Shown here piece after piece: positions 41,963 to 49,958 of a stretch of 64,000 bases of DNA. Within the stretch, counting starts at the first letter, position 1. Every line of letters starts with the position of its first letter. The position numbers and the translations under genes were made by a program. Source of the stretch: Fibrobacter sp. UWB16 (lineage in GTDB: Bacteria; Fibrobacterota; Fibrobacteria; Fibrobacterales; Fibrobacteraceae). The stretch is from contig NZ_OCMS01000002.1 in NCBI RefSeq assembly GCF_900215325.1, forward strand, positions 62,001 to 126,000, given 5' to 3'. The notes under the pieces are model-generated. The model was not told the DNA's origin. It did not search any database and saw only the letters and a program-made list of their open reading frames with translations.

Positions 41963-42613
41963 TCAAGGTACTTGCGAAAAAAGCGCTTCCACCCAGTCTA
42001 CGTCCGCCGTTACGGTAAGCGTCTGTAATCCGCAGGCGGCTGCGGCGGCCGTGTTGACGGGGCTATCGTCAAGGAAGATTGTTTCGGCGGGGGAGGCTCC
42101 GAGCTCGCGAATGGCTGTCTTGAAAATCTCGGGATCGGGCTTTTGCAAATGGAGCTCCTGACTCAAGAAAATCTTGTCGAAAAAGTCTTCGAGCTTGTTG
42201 CCGTTCGCATTGAACCAGTTTTGGCAACAGCGTTCCCAATGTAATTCGTTTGTATTGCTCAAAAGCGAAACGCTTGCAACACCTTCCATTTTGCGCAGTT
42301 TGCGGAGTGCTTGTAATTTACGATCAGCAACGCTCAAGCAAATGGAATTCCAGGCGTCTTCGATATCGTGTGGCGTTGTCGGGCTCGCGGCGCATCTTGC
42401 GAAAGCATTTGCGGCGCACTTGCTTGCGATTTGCTGGCAGAACTCTGCGCTCGTGATGAACCCGAGCTGGTAATCTTCCATTAGCTTGTAAGCAGAACCG
42501 CCCGGCTCAAGTTCAGCGGGCGGCAAACCGAGTGCGACAAATCGTTCGTAAGCGTTTTTCATGCGGATGTCCAAAAGAACTCCGCCTAAATCAAAAATGT
42601 AATTCTTGAGCAT
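41963..42613 (-). CDS. HAD-family hydrolase (IA type)
   Basis: The 216-residue haloacid dehalogenase-like phosphatase has motif I NYIFDLGGVLLDI (nucleophile Asp near residue 8), motif II VSLLSNTNELHWE and motif IV ETIFLDDSPVNTAAAAACG. The helical cap between motifs I and II is subfamily IA, resembling YihX/epoxide hydrolase-type phosphatases. Substrate unknown; sugar phosphates are usual. It lies 34 bases after the DUF975 gene, with which it may form an operon. Confidence 0.87.
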   Translation of the reverse strand: MLKNYIFDLGGVLLDIRMKNAYERFVALGLPPAELEPGGSAYKLMEDYQLGFITSAEFCQQIASKCAANAFARCAASPTTPHDIEDAWNSICLSVADRKLQALRKLRKMEGVASVSLLSNTNELHWERCCQNWFNANGNKLEDFFDKIFLSQELHLQKPDPEIFKTAIRELGASPAETIFLDDSPVNTAAAAACGLQTLTVTADVDWVEALFSQVP

Positions 42614-42646
42614 GTCGCAAAAATAGAAAACAAAACTTGCTTTCTA

Positions 42647-43303
42647 TTATGCGTTCGTTACAACTTCCGGAGAGTCTTCGTACTTGGCTTTCAATTGCAG
42701 ATAGAATTCGCAGAAAGCGGTTGTAATGTATGGGCAAGCCCACAGGAACCCGATGCCACAAGTTACAATTCCCAAGAGAATCCAGGGGATGAATCGCAAG
42801 CAGAGTACGAACAGTTCCATGCGGTGGCCGTACATCATGTCGCTACTTTTGCGCAAAATCTCGAGGTGCGAATACTCAGGATGATCTAAAATGATAAAGT
42901 AAACCAAAGAGTAAGAAAAAGCCTTCATGATGCCGGGAATGATGAAGAGTAATGCCCATAAACAGATGAACAATAATGCCAAAATCTGGGTACATATGAG
43001 ATTGAAATAAAAGCCCCAACCGCTAGTGAAGCCAACGACCAATCGCTTGAGTGGAATTTCCTTGTTGCGTGCGAGATTCAGGAAATAAGCGTAAAGGCCG
43101 ATGTCTAGGCCAAGGGCAAACGGTGTTTCTATAATATTCCAGACGCTTCTGCCGGTGGAGTCTTTTTCGAAGAATGCTGAAGGAATGTCGATTACTATAG
43201 AAATGAGTAAAAATACGAGGATGGCGACTGCTGCTTGGCTCCATTTTCCACCGAGTTTTTCCCATGCAGTTTCTTTGATTTTTGCAGTATCTAAAGCGTC
43301 CAT
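42647..43303 (-). CDS. DUF975-family membrane protein
   Basis: The 218-residue protein has about five hydrophobic segments. It starts LDTAKIKETAWEKLGGKWSQ, the polar lead-in of DUF975 proteins, then has LAVAILVFLLISIVIDIP-like spans and the typical IIPGIMKAFSYSLVYFIILD followed by EILRKSSDMMYGHRMELFVL. DUF975 proteins are integral membrane proteins of unknown role, often near other envelope genes. It is 29 bases from the EI24-type gene on the same strand, so these two and the HAD gene are probably one transcript. Confidence 0.8.
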   Translation of the reverse strand: MDALDTAKIKETAWEKLGGKWSQAAVAILVFLLISIVIDIPSAFFEKDSTGRSVWNIIETPFALGLDIGLYAYFLNLARNKEIPLKRLVVGFTSGWGFYFNLICTQILALLFICLWALLFIIPGIMKAFSYSLVYFIILDHPEYSHLEILRKSSDMMYGHRMELFVLCLRFIPWILLGIVTCGIGFLWACPYITTAFCEFYLQLKAKYEDSPEVVTNA

Positions 43304-43332
43304 ATTTTCTCCTTATTTTTCTTTAATATAGT

Positions 43333-44100
43333 TTATTTCTCTTTGAACTCTAATTGCGATAGCGTGGCGGCAACAGTCGAAACGCCTCCGATAAATGCGG
43401 CAATGAACGAACCGCAGATGAGATAAAGCGGTAGCGAGTACACTGTACCGTTTGCGAATGCGACGTACTTTAATTTATGGGTTTCCTTGCGGCTGTCTTT
43501 AGGTGACATGCGCCAACGCTCGTAAGTGTAGTCCATGAATCCAACACCAAAATAATACGCATTGATGATGAAAATTAGGACAAGCGAAGCGACACTCCCT
43601 GCAACTGGGATAAAGTTCAGCAAAAGGCAAAGTGCGGTCAAGACAAGTTGTTTCGCTGTGTTGCGAACGGCAATCACGACGGCGCGCAAAATGTCCTTGA
43701 GCGTTTGCTTCATGTCAAACGGGAACTCCTTCCCGGTGAGGATGGTTTCGGTCTTTTCGGAGAGGAACGTGTAAATGGGCGACATTAAAATGTTGACAAT
43801 CGTTCCGCCAATGAAAACGAACAGCGCAAAGAAAATGATGGGGAGGATAATCTTGATGGCGACCATGCCGGCGTGAATCCAGCCGTTCATGTTTTCGGTG
43901 CTGCGCTCGATGATGCCGTTAATCCAGTCGCTAATGCCGACGCCCGAGAAAATGAACGCGACCACGACGATGATGTTCAAAATGGCGGGGATGAGCAAAT
44001 ATCTTGTGAGCTTGTTTGCGCGTATAAGGCGAAAAGCCTTGATGTATGCGGCAAACCCGGTCTTGATTTGCTTTGCGAGAGATATGTTTTCTTGTTCCAT
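43333..44100 (-). CDS. EI24/CysZ-like membrane protein
   Basis: The 255-residue protein has about six hydrophobic stretches. It contains FRLIRANKLTRYLLIPAILN, IVNILMSPIYTFLSEKTETI, LLLNFIPVAGSVASLVLIFI and YYFGVGFMDYTYERWRMSPK, the features of the EI24 domain (CysZ, a sulfate channel in E. coli). In CysZ the FDYP-like motif near the third span corresponds to GFMDYTYE here. Sulfate import is one possibility, but many EI24 proteins are uncharacterised. It is the first gene of a likely three-gene minus-strand operon. Confidence 0.85.
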   Translation of the reverse strand: MEQENISLAKQIKTGFAAYIKAFRLIRANKLTRYLLIPAILNIIVVVAFIFSGVGISDWINGIIERSTENMNGWIHAGMVAIKIILPIIFFALFVFIGGTIVNILMSPIYTFLSEKTETILTGKEFPFDMKQTLKDILRAVVIAVRNTAKQLVLTALCLLLNFIPVAGSVASLVLIFIINAYYFGVGFMDYTYERWRMSPKDSRKETHKLKYVAFANGTVYSLPLYLICGSFIAAFIGGVSTVAATLSQLEFKEK

Positions 44101-44116
44101 TGTTTTAAATATAAGA

Positions 44117-44145
44117 AAGCCTGCGATTGGGGAAATCGCAAGCTT
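44117..44145 (-). terminator. Terminator of the xylanase gene
   Basis: TGCGATT (44122-44128) pairs with AATCGCA (44134-44140) and flanking AAGC/GCTT add to the stem. On the minus strand it is followed by a T-rich stretch (TTTCTTATATTT). It is 35 bases past the xylanase stop at 44180. Confidence 0.65.
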
Positions 44146-44179
44146 GATGATTAGAGTGTGGTTTGTTATGAAAAAGAAC

Positions 44180-45169
44180 TTATTTTACGGAGACGCTCTT
44201 CATTGCAGAACCGAGCTTTACCATATAAATACCTGTGCTATGGAACTTGTTCTTGATGGCGCTCTGGATATCGCTTGTGGCATTTACGTTTCCGAGGAAT
44301 TTGCCCTGCATATCGAAAACCTGCGCGCTAGTGATTGTGTTTGTTTTCGGTGCAAATTGGGGAAGGGCCGTGGAGCTTGCTTCGCCGGTGTAGACCTTTG
44401 CGTAAGCGAAATCGAGTGTGCCGGAGGCGTTCCCGTTTTCGGGGTATTGGCCCGCTTCGCCGAGCACCTTCGCTTCGTACATGGAGTTGCCGAGTTCAAG
44501 TCCTAAGCTCTTCCAACCGTCAAAGTGGGCTGTAATATCGATGGTGCCGCAGGCGCGTTTGGTCTTGCGCACGCTAAAGTACTGCGTGAACGGCGTGTTG
44601 TCGCCTTCGATGGAACCGCGTTGGACTTTGTCGACGTAGACTTCGTATGTGGCGCCGTCAACGGTGATTATGCCACGCAAGCCGCATTCGTCACAGTTTG
44701 CAGTAGATTTACCAATCCAGTTCGGGCGATACGGGCTCCAGGTGTCAACGATGTACCATTCGATGAGTGGGTCCTGCGACCAGCCGTAAACACCGATGTA
44801 CGAGTAAGTCACGTTGGAATAGCTTTTGAAAGACGGGTCGGTCAGCTTGAAGTCGGCGTAAAGGTGTCCGAGGTCAGTGTACTTGAGCCCGCTGTTCATG
44901 CCGTAGCGGATGCCTTCGCGGCAGAGGTAATCGTTCACGTTGTTGAATTCGCAGGAGAATGAGCCGTCGGTGTAGAACGTGGCGGAGTTGTCGCCGATGT
45001 CAGCCCAAAGTTCGTAACTATAGTTACCGATATCGTTAATGTCGTTGGAAGTGACGACTGTGCTTTCGCCGCTGTGGGTTGCTGTGTTGCAAAAATCCTG
45101 GGAATATGCTTCTGTGGCAAATGCAACGGCAAGACTGAAAACGAAAATTCTCGAATTGAATTTTTTCAT
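44180..45169 (-). CDS. Secreted GH11 endo-1,4-beta-xylanase with type IX-like sorting tail
   Basis: The 329-residue protein has a signal peptide (to about SYSQ, residue 23) and a GH11 jelly-roll (about 28-265). The nucleophile is Glu137 in DPLIEWYIVDTWSPYRP; the acid/base is probably Glu238 in LGEAGQ. QYFSVRKTKRACGTIDITAH, FDGWKSLGLELGNSMYE and NYSYELWADIGDNSATFYTD are family-typical. GH11 enzymes cut the xylan backbone. The C-terminal 60 residues (AQVFDMQGKFLGN, STGIYMVKLGS, ...KSVSVK) resemble type IX secretion or similar sorting domains, so the enzyme would be exported or held at the cell surface. The gene is monocistronic, with its own terminator. Confidence 0.9.
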   Translation of the reverse strand: MKKFNSRIFVFSLAVAFATEAYSQDFCNTATHSGESTVVTSNDINDIGNYSYELWADIGDNSATFYTDGSFSCEFNNVNDYLCREGIRYGMNSGLKYTDLGHLYADFKLTDPSFKSYSNVTYSYIGVYGWSQDPLIEWYIVDTWSPYRPNWIGKSTANCDECGLRGIITVDGATYEVYVDKVQRGSIEGDNTPFTQYFSVRKTKRACGTIDITAHFDGWKSLGLELGNSMYEAKVLGEAGQYPENGNASGTLDFAYAKVYTGEASSTALPQFAPKTNTITSAQVFDMQGKFLGNVNATSDIQSAIKNKFHSTGIYMVKLGSAMKSVSVK

Positions 45170-45360
45170 AGAAACATCCCTTTTTTATACTCCAAAGGTA
45201 ACTTTTAATGGGGTGGTTGGGATGCCATTGGTGAACTAAAATTTTAAAAGTGTTGCAGGTGTTTTGATGCGTCACGGCCGCTTTTCTGCTGTTTCCTGAC
45301 GGCTTTTTTGAGCCTTGCCCCCATGTGTCGAAAATTTGACACTTTCTTTTGCTATATTCA
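45170..45360. other. Upstream part of the xylanase-tex intergenic region
   Basis: With the leader described from 45361, this gap is 334 bases long. No gene is seen. It should carry divergent promoters for the xylanase (minus) and tex (plus). TTGACA at 45336 and TATATT at 45353 are only 11 bases apart, too close for a standard promoter pair. Confidence 0.5.
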
Positions 45361-45497
45361 CTAGACCCCCGAACGGGGTGTCTGGCAGCGGTGGTTGCCA
45401 GGCTTGTGTCACCGAGGGCCGTGCGGGCTGTGCTATCCAATGAGGGGTGTATGGCTCGGTGGACCCCAAATCCGGAAACGGAATCTACAAGTAGGAA
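45361..45497 (+). ncRNA. Hairpin-rich leader or small RNA upstream of tex
   Basis: Within about 140 bases there are five potential hairpins: CCCC/GGGG with loop GAAC (45367-45378), CTGGCA/TGCCAG (45382-45401), CACCGAG/CTCGGTG (45410-45461), TCCG/CGGA with a GAAA tetraloop (45471-45482) and CTAC/GTAG (45485-45494), the last over the ribosome-binding site. GGGGT (45375-45379) could also close with ACCCC (45463-45467), giving a multibranch junction. A TATATT box at 45353 lies just before. No known riboswitch was matched. It does not fit 6S RNA, SRP RNA or tmRNA by eye. Confidence 0.45.
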
Positions 45498-45503
45498 TCT
45501 CAA

Positions 45504-47894
45504 ATGGATTTTTCTGCGATTATTGCCGAAGAGCTGAATCTTGAAGTGTGGCGCGTTAGTAAGGCGCTCGAACTTATGGACCAGGGGGGCACGATCCCCT
45601 TTATCGCCCGTTACCGCAAGGACCAAACGGGAACTTTGAACGAAATTGAACTCCGCGACATCAGCCACCGTCGCGACTACCTCCAGGAACTTGTGGACCG
45701 CAAGGAAACGATCCTCAAGAGCATCGAGGAACAGGGCAAGCTCACGCCGGAACTCAAGGCTCAGATTGAAGCTTGCAAGGACAAGACTCTTCTCGAAGAT
45801 ATTTACGCTCCGTTCAAGCCGAAGAAGCGTACTCGCGCAACGATTGCAAAGGAACTTGGTTTGGAACCGCTCGCCCGCCTGATGTGGGCTCAGGAAAATA
45901 CCGGAAACACGGCAGAAGAAATTGCACGCATTTATTTGTCCGAAGAAAAGGGCCTTGCCGACCCGCGTGCCGCCCTCAAGGGTGCTGCAGACATCTTGGC
46001 CGAAGAAGTTGCAGACAACGCCGAATACCGCCAGTACCTCCGCAACAAGGTCGAAAAGACTGGCGTCATGGTTTCTAAGGTCAAGAAGGATTTCGAAAAG
46101 CAAGAAACCAAGTTCAAGGACTACTACGACTTTAGCGAACCGGTCTCCAAGATCCCGAGCCACCGTATGCTCGCTCTCCGCCGTGGCGAAAAGGAAAAGG
46201 TGCTTCGCCTCTCCATCGAAGTCCCGAACGAAGAAATGATCGGTTACCTCCAGAATCAGGTCATCAAGCACGACTCTGTCTGGAAGCCGTATCTCGAAGA
46301 TATGTGCAAGGACGCTTGGGAACGCTTGCTCCAGCCGAGCATGGAAAGCGAAGTGCGCCTCCTCCTCAAGGACGCCGCCGAAGAAGAAGCTTTCAAGGTG
46401 TTCTCCAAGAACCTCCAGGACGTTTTGCTTGCCGCTCCGGCAGGCCACAAGGCAGTGCTTGCCCTCGACCCGGGTTTCCGTACGGGTTGCAAGGTCGCTG
46501 TGCTCGATAAGAACGGCAAGTTCATGGATCACGGCATCATCAAGCCGCATGAACCGTGGAACGACAAGGCCGGTGCCGCAGTTTATTTGATGAGCCTCAT
46601 CGACAAGTATCAGATTGATCTCATCGCTATCGGTAACGGTACGGCAAGCCGCGAAACGGACGCTTTCTGTGGCGAAATGGCTCTCAAGTTCAAGGGCAAG
46701 GTTCCGCCGCGCGTTATCGTCTCCGAAGCTGGTGCATCTGTCTATAGCGCAAGCATGATTGCTATCGCCGAATTCCCGAAGGAAGACGTGACGACCCGTG
46801 GTGCTATTTCCATTGGCCGCCGCTTGCAGGACCCGCTCGCTGAACTTGTCAAGGTCGATCCGCAGTCCATTGGCGTGGGCCAGTACCAGCACGACGTGAA
46901 CCAGCGCGAACTCAAGAAGCGTTTGGACGAAGTCGTGGAAAGCTGCGTGAACATGGTCGGTGTCGACGTGAACAGCGCTTCTGCTCCGCTCCTCTCTCAC
47001 GTGGCAGGCCTCAGCAACACGCTTTCTGAAGCCATTGTGAAGTACCGCGAAGAAAACGGCGCTTATGCAAGCCGTGAAGATTTGAAGAAGGTCAAGGGCT
47101 TTGGTCCGAAGGCTTTTGAACAGGCCGCAGGATTTATGCGTATCCCGGGTGCAGAAAACCCGCTCGACGATTCCGCCGTGCATCCTGAAAACTACGCCCT
47201 CGTCGAAAAGATGGCTGAAAAGGTCGGCGTTCCGGTCAAGGAAATGGTCGGCAATGCAGACGCTGTGAAGGGCATCAAGCTCGACGAATTCCTCTCCGAC
47301 GAAGTCGGTCGTGCTACTTTGGAAGATATCCTCAAGGAACTCCAGAAGCCGAGCCGCGACCCGCGTAAGGAATTCCGTTATGCTAAGTTCGATGACCGCA
47401 TCAAGACCATCAACGACCTCGTGACGGGTAGCTGGATGGAAGGTGTCGTGACCAACGTTGCTAACTTCGGTGCTTTCGTGGACATCGGCGTGCATCAGGA
47501 CGGTCTCGTTCACATTTCTGAAATCAGCGACAAGTATGTGACGGACGCTAAGGACGTGCTTACGGTCGGTGACGTGGTGAAGGTCCGCGTGGTTGCAGTC
47601 GATGCAAACCAGAAGCGCATCAGCCTTTCCATGAAGCAGGAACAGACGGACGGTGTTGCCGGTGCTGGCGCTAATGGTCCTCGCGGTCAGCGCGTGGGTG
47701 GCCCGCGTGGTAACTTTGGTCATCGCGATGGTGGTGCTCGCCCGCAGGGTGGCATCCAGGGTCATGCAACGATTGCCGACCTCAAGAACAAGATTGCCGG
47801 TAAGGAACGCCCGGGCTTTGCTCAGAAGAAGCCGCAGGCCGCCCAGCCTGCCAAGCTGAACGCTCTTCTTAAGTCTATGAAGAAGGGATTTTAA
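45504..47894 (+). CDS. tex: Tex-family RNA-binding transcription accessory protein
   Basis: The 796-residue protein has the full Tex order: N-terminal helical domain (residues 1-310), YqgF-like nuclease fold (ALDPGFRTGCKVAVLDKNGK, about 325), helix-hairpin-helix repeats (SAPLLSHVAGLSNTLSEAIV, KKVKGFGPKAFEQAAGFMRI) and an S1 RNA-binding domain (MEGVVTNVANFGAFVDIGVH, about 650-720). The last 70 residues are Gly/Arg/Gln-rich (GPRGQRVGGPRGNFGHRDGG), which may add RNA affinity. Tex acts in transcription and tolerance of stress. The minus strand of this gene is open for 955 codons, an effect of codon bias, and is not called. The 5' leader is hairpin-rich. Confidence 0.93.
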   Translation: MDFSAIIAEELNLEVWRVSKALELMDQGGTIPFIARYRKDQTGTLNEIELRDISHRRDYLQELVDRKETILKSIEEQGKLTPELKAQIEACKDKTLLEDIYAPFKPKKRTRATIAKELGLEPLARLMWAQENTGNTAEEIARIYLSEEKGLADPRAALKGAADILAEEVADNAEYRQYLRNKVEKTGVMVSKVKKDFEKQETKFKDYYDFSEPVSKIPSHRMLALRRGEKEKVLRLSIEVPNEEMIGYLQNQVIKHDSVWKPYLEDMCKDAWERLLQPSMESEVRLLLKDAAEEEAFKVFSKNLQDVLLAAPAGHKAVLALDPGFRTGCKVAVLDKNGKFMDHGIIKPHEPWNDKAGAAVYLMSLIDKYQIDLIAIGNGTASRETDAFCGEMALKFKGKVPPRVIVSEAGASVYSASMIAIAEFPKEDVTTRGAISIGRRLQDPLAELVKVDPQSIGVGQYQHDVNQRELKKRLDEVVESCVNMVGVDVNSASAPLLSHVAGLSNTLSEAIVKYREENGAYASREDLKKVKGFGPKAFEQAAGFMRIPGAENPLDDSAVHPENYALVEKMAEKVGVPVKEMVGNADAVKGIKLDEFLSDEVGRATLEDILKELQKPSRDPRKEFRYAKFDDRIKTINDLVTGSWMEGVVTNVANFGAFVDIGVHQDGLVHISEISDKYVTDAKDVLTVGDVVKVRVVAVDANQKRISLSMKQEQTDGVAGAGANGPRGQRVGGPRGNFGHRDGGARPQGGIQGHATIADLKNKIAGKERPGFAQKKPQAAQPAKLNALLKSMKKGF

Positions 47895-47897
47895 TGG

Positions 47898-47930
47898 TGT
47901 CATGCCCGCCGCCGAGCGGGCATCCCCCTT
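47898..47930. repeat. Dispersed GTCATGCCCG palindrome after tex
   Basis: GTCATGCCCGC (47898-47908) and GCGGGCATC (47915-47923) with a six-base loop, then CCCCTTT. It lies four bases past the tex stop, before a stronger terminator at 47948. Confidence 0.7.
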
Positions 47931-47947
47931 TCAAAACAAACAAAAAC

Positions 47948-47976
47948 AGCACTCGATAGAATCGAGTGCTATTTTT
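47948..47976 (+). terminator. Terminator of tex
   Basis: AGCACTCGAT (47948-47957) and ATCGAGTGCT (47961-47970) form a perfect ten-base stem with an AGA loop, followed by ATTTTT. Confidence 0.9.
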
Positions 47977-48051
47977 GTGTTCAATCTTACAAGATAAGCA
48001 AAGCTTCGTACCATCGCGGGGTTCCGCGATAACTTTGCCTAAATGCTCGAA

Positions 48052-48249
48052 TTACGAGAACTTGATCACGCCGGCCGGGCAGCTGTCTGCAGCGTCCTTG
48101 ATTTCGTTTTCGTATGCGCTGAAGTCAACGCCTTCCTTAACGACCATCTTTTCCGGAACGGAGAAGACTGCATCGCAAGTTGCTTCGCAAGCGCCGCAGG
48201 AGACGCATTCGTCGCTAGATTCATCGAGCCAAACTTTCGTAATTGCCAT
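48052..48249 (-). CDS. Single-cluster [4Fe-4S] ferredoxin
   Basis: The 65-residue protein begins MAITKVWLDESSDECVSCGA and binds one 4Fe-4S cluster through CVSCGAC and the remote Cys of SCPAGVIKFS; an extra Cys in ACEATC often forms a disulfide or holds part of a lost second cluster. It is a low-potential electron carrier, as in Thermotoga and Desulfovibrio. ATG 48249 has AGAGG before it and is preferred over an in-frame ATG at 48282. It could serve the radical SAM enzymes of this window (NrdG, the B12 enzyme), but no partner is adjacent. Confidence 0.88.
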   Translation of the reverse strand: MAITKVWLDESSDECVSCGACEATCDAVFSVPEKMVVKEGVDFSAYENEIKDAADSCPAGVIKFS

Positions 48250-48355
48250 AAAATACCTCTTATATTGGTTAGGTTTTCCCAAAAGATATAAAAAAATTAC
48301 GCTTGAAGAGTGAAAAAGTGAAAGAAAAGAGGGATTGTTTGTATTTTTTACCCAA

Positions 48356-49078
48356 ATGCGTAAGCTTGTTTGCCTTATAATCCTTATATGCTCGTTTTCG
48401 TTTGCGGAAACGGTTCCTGTTATGGGAGCAAATGTGGAGGGCGCGCCTGTTGATTTGGAGGGCGTGCATGCTGAAACGACAAGTGAAGATTCGACGCGCT
48501 CGGTTGGAATTTTTGAACTTTACAGCCACGAAATAAAGACGTCAAAGTACATGTTTTCTTTTGGCATGGATGTGACGGCTTGGACGAATCATGCCGATTA
48601 TCTAGTTGGGGTGTGGTTTGGTCAACGCATTGCAGATGGCTTGTATCTAAATTCGATGCTTTGGGGGTTGCATTTTCTTTCTGACGAGACTGATTCTTGC
48701 TCGAGAACCGGAGCTACTGCCGCTTTTCATTCCTTGTTTTTCTTGACATCTTCTGTTTCTGCAATTATAACCTATTCCGATAAGATGCTTCGTGTTTGGA
48801 GTGTTGTGGCTGCATTGCTGAACCCTACGTTGGAATTTTTCATTTGGCGCAAATACGTTCCTATTTCGATTGGAGTTGGCTACAATACAGACTGGTTTGC
48901 CTTTAGTCCGGAGCAAAGGTTTTATTTGCGAGCCCATGCCGATTTGAACGTAAATATCACTTGGGCGAGGTTTTCTGCCTCGTATTCCTATTCGTTCCTC
49001 GATACCTATGATTTGAAAAAAGGTTCCAAAAGGATTTACCTCAAAATCATCTTCGGCCCCGAGGGTCTTGGTTCTTAA
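48356..49078 (+). CDS. Exported membrane-associated protein, unknown function
   Basis: The 240-residue protein starts at ATG 48356 (MRKLVCLIILICSFSFAETV; an upstream ATG at 48335 lies in the spacer). It has a signal peptide. The mature part holds several aromatic-rich stretches and amphipathic strands (FGMDVTAWTNHADYLVGVWF, SIGVGYNTDWFAFSPEQRFY, ARFSASYSYSFLDTYDLKKG), suggesting a small outer-membrane barrel that ends in KIIFGPEGLGS rather than the usual aromatic. No family was recognised. The neighbours are the ferredoxin gene, divergent, and argB, 88 bases downstream. Confidence 0.6.
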   Translation: MRKLVCLIILICSFSFAETVPVMGANVEGAPVDLEGVHAETTSEDSTRSVGIFELYSHEIKTSKYMFSFGMDVTAWTNHADYLVGVWFGQRIADGLYLNSMLWGLHFLSDETDSCSRTGATAAFHSLFFLTSSVSAIITYSDKMLRVWSVVAALLNPTLEFFIWRKYVPISIGVGYNTDWFAFSPEQRFYLRAHADLNVNITWARFSASYSYSFLDTYDLKKGSKRIYLKIIFGPEGLGS

Positions 49079-49166
49079 TTTTTTCTACATTTGCGGTAAA
49101 TTTTTCGGGCTAATCCGGGCAATGGTGCTCGTTTTTCGCCTGAGAATTATGAGGACATCGTAAGCG

Positions 49167-49958
49167 ATGAAAAAAGTGGTTGTAAAAATTGGTGGCAGCT
49201 TGGCGATCGACGAAGCCAAGTTGGCCGATTTTGTGGCGGCAGTCAGCAAGCTTCCGGCTATGGGCTGCCAAGTGGCCGTGGTGCACGGCGGTGGCAAGGA
49301 CATCAACGAGAACATCTCCTTGCTCCGAGAACAACCCACATTTATCGACGGTCTCCGAGTCACGACGCCTTCTATCATGAAGATGGTCGAAATGACGCTC
49401 TCGGGTCACGTCAACAAGAAGCTCGTGCGAATGCTCCTCGAAAACAATTGCAACGCTGTCGGCCTCAGTGGCGTTGATGGCAAGTTGTTTGAAGTGGTCA
49501 AGAAGCAGGGCAAGGTGGATCTTGGCCTCGTGGGCGAAGTCAAGAAGGTCAATCCGCAGATTGTGGAAACACTTTGGTCTGCTGGCTTTGTTCCGGTCGT
49601 AAGCCCGATCTCTATCGGTCCGGACGAAAACGGCAAGGCTGTGAGCTGGAACGTGAATGCCGATACTGCCGCAAGCGAACTGGCTGTGGCACTCCACGCT
49701 GACCAGTTCGTGCTGGTGAGCGATGTCCCGGGCGTGATGGACGATACCAAGACCGTCATTCCGGAACTCACGGAAGATGCAAGCGAAGCCCTCATTGCTT
49801 CTGGCGTCATCAACGGCGGCATGATCCCGAAGGTCCGCGAAAGCTTCAAGAGCATTGAACGCGGCCTCAAGAGCATTCACATTGTCGGCTGGAAGGATGT
49901 CGACCACTTTGTAAAACAAATTAATGGAGAACTGAACTATGGCACAATCCTTGGCTAA
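49167..49958 (+). CDS. argB: Acetylglutamate kinase ArgB
   Basis: The 263-residue kinase phosphorylates N-acetylglutamate in arginine synthesis. Family features are MKKVVVKIGGSLAID (ATP-phosphate lysine), VAVVHGGGKDINENI, RVTTPSIMKMVEMTLSGHVN and FVLVSDVPGVMDDTKTVIPE, with INGGMIPKVRESFKSIERG near the end. The ORF overlaps the argD start by 20 bases (49939-49958), so they are co-translated. The argC and argJ genes are not in the window. A terminator at 51202 closes the pair. Confidence 0.9.
   Translation: MKKVVVKIGGSLAIDEAKLADFVAAVSKLPAMGCQVAVVHGGGKDINENISLLREQPTFIDGLRVTTPSIMKMVEMTLSGHVNKKLVRMLLENNCNAVGLSGVDGKLFEVVKKQGKVDLGLVGEVKKVNPQIVETLWSAGFVPVVSPISIGPDENGKAVSWNVNADTAASELAVALHADQFVLVSDVPGVMDDTKTVIPELTEDASEALIASGVINGGMIPKVRESFKSIERGLKSIHIVGWKDVDHFVKQINGELNYGTILG

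Noticed and set aside
45036-47903. A 955-codon open frame on the minus strand, opposite tex
   Set aside because: It is the complement of tex, whose codon bias avoids stops on the opposite strand. The Tex protein is complete and conserved, while the antisense product has no recognisable features.
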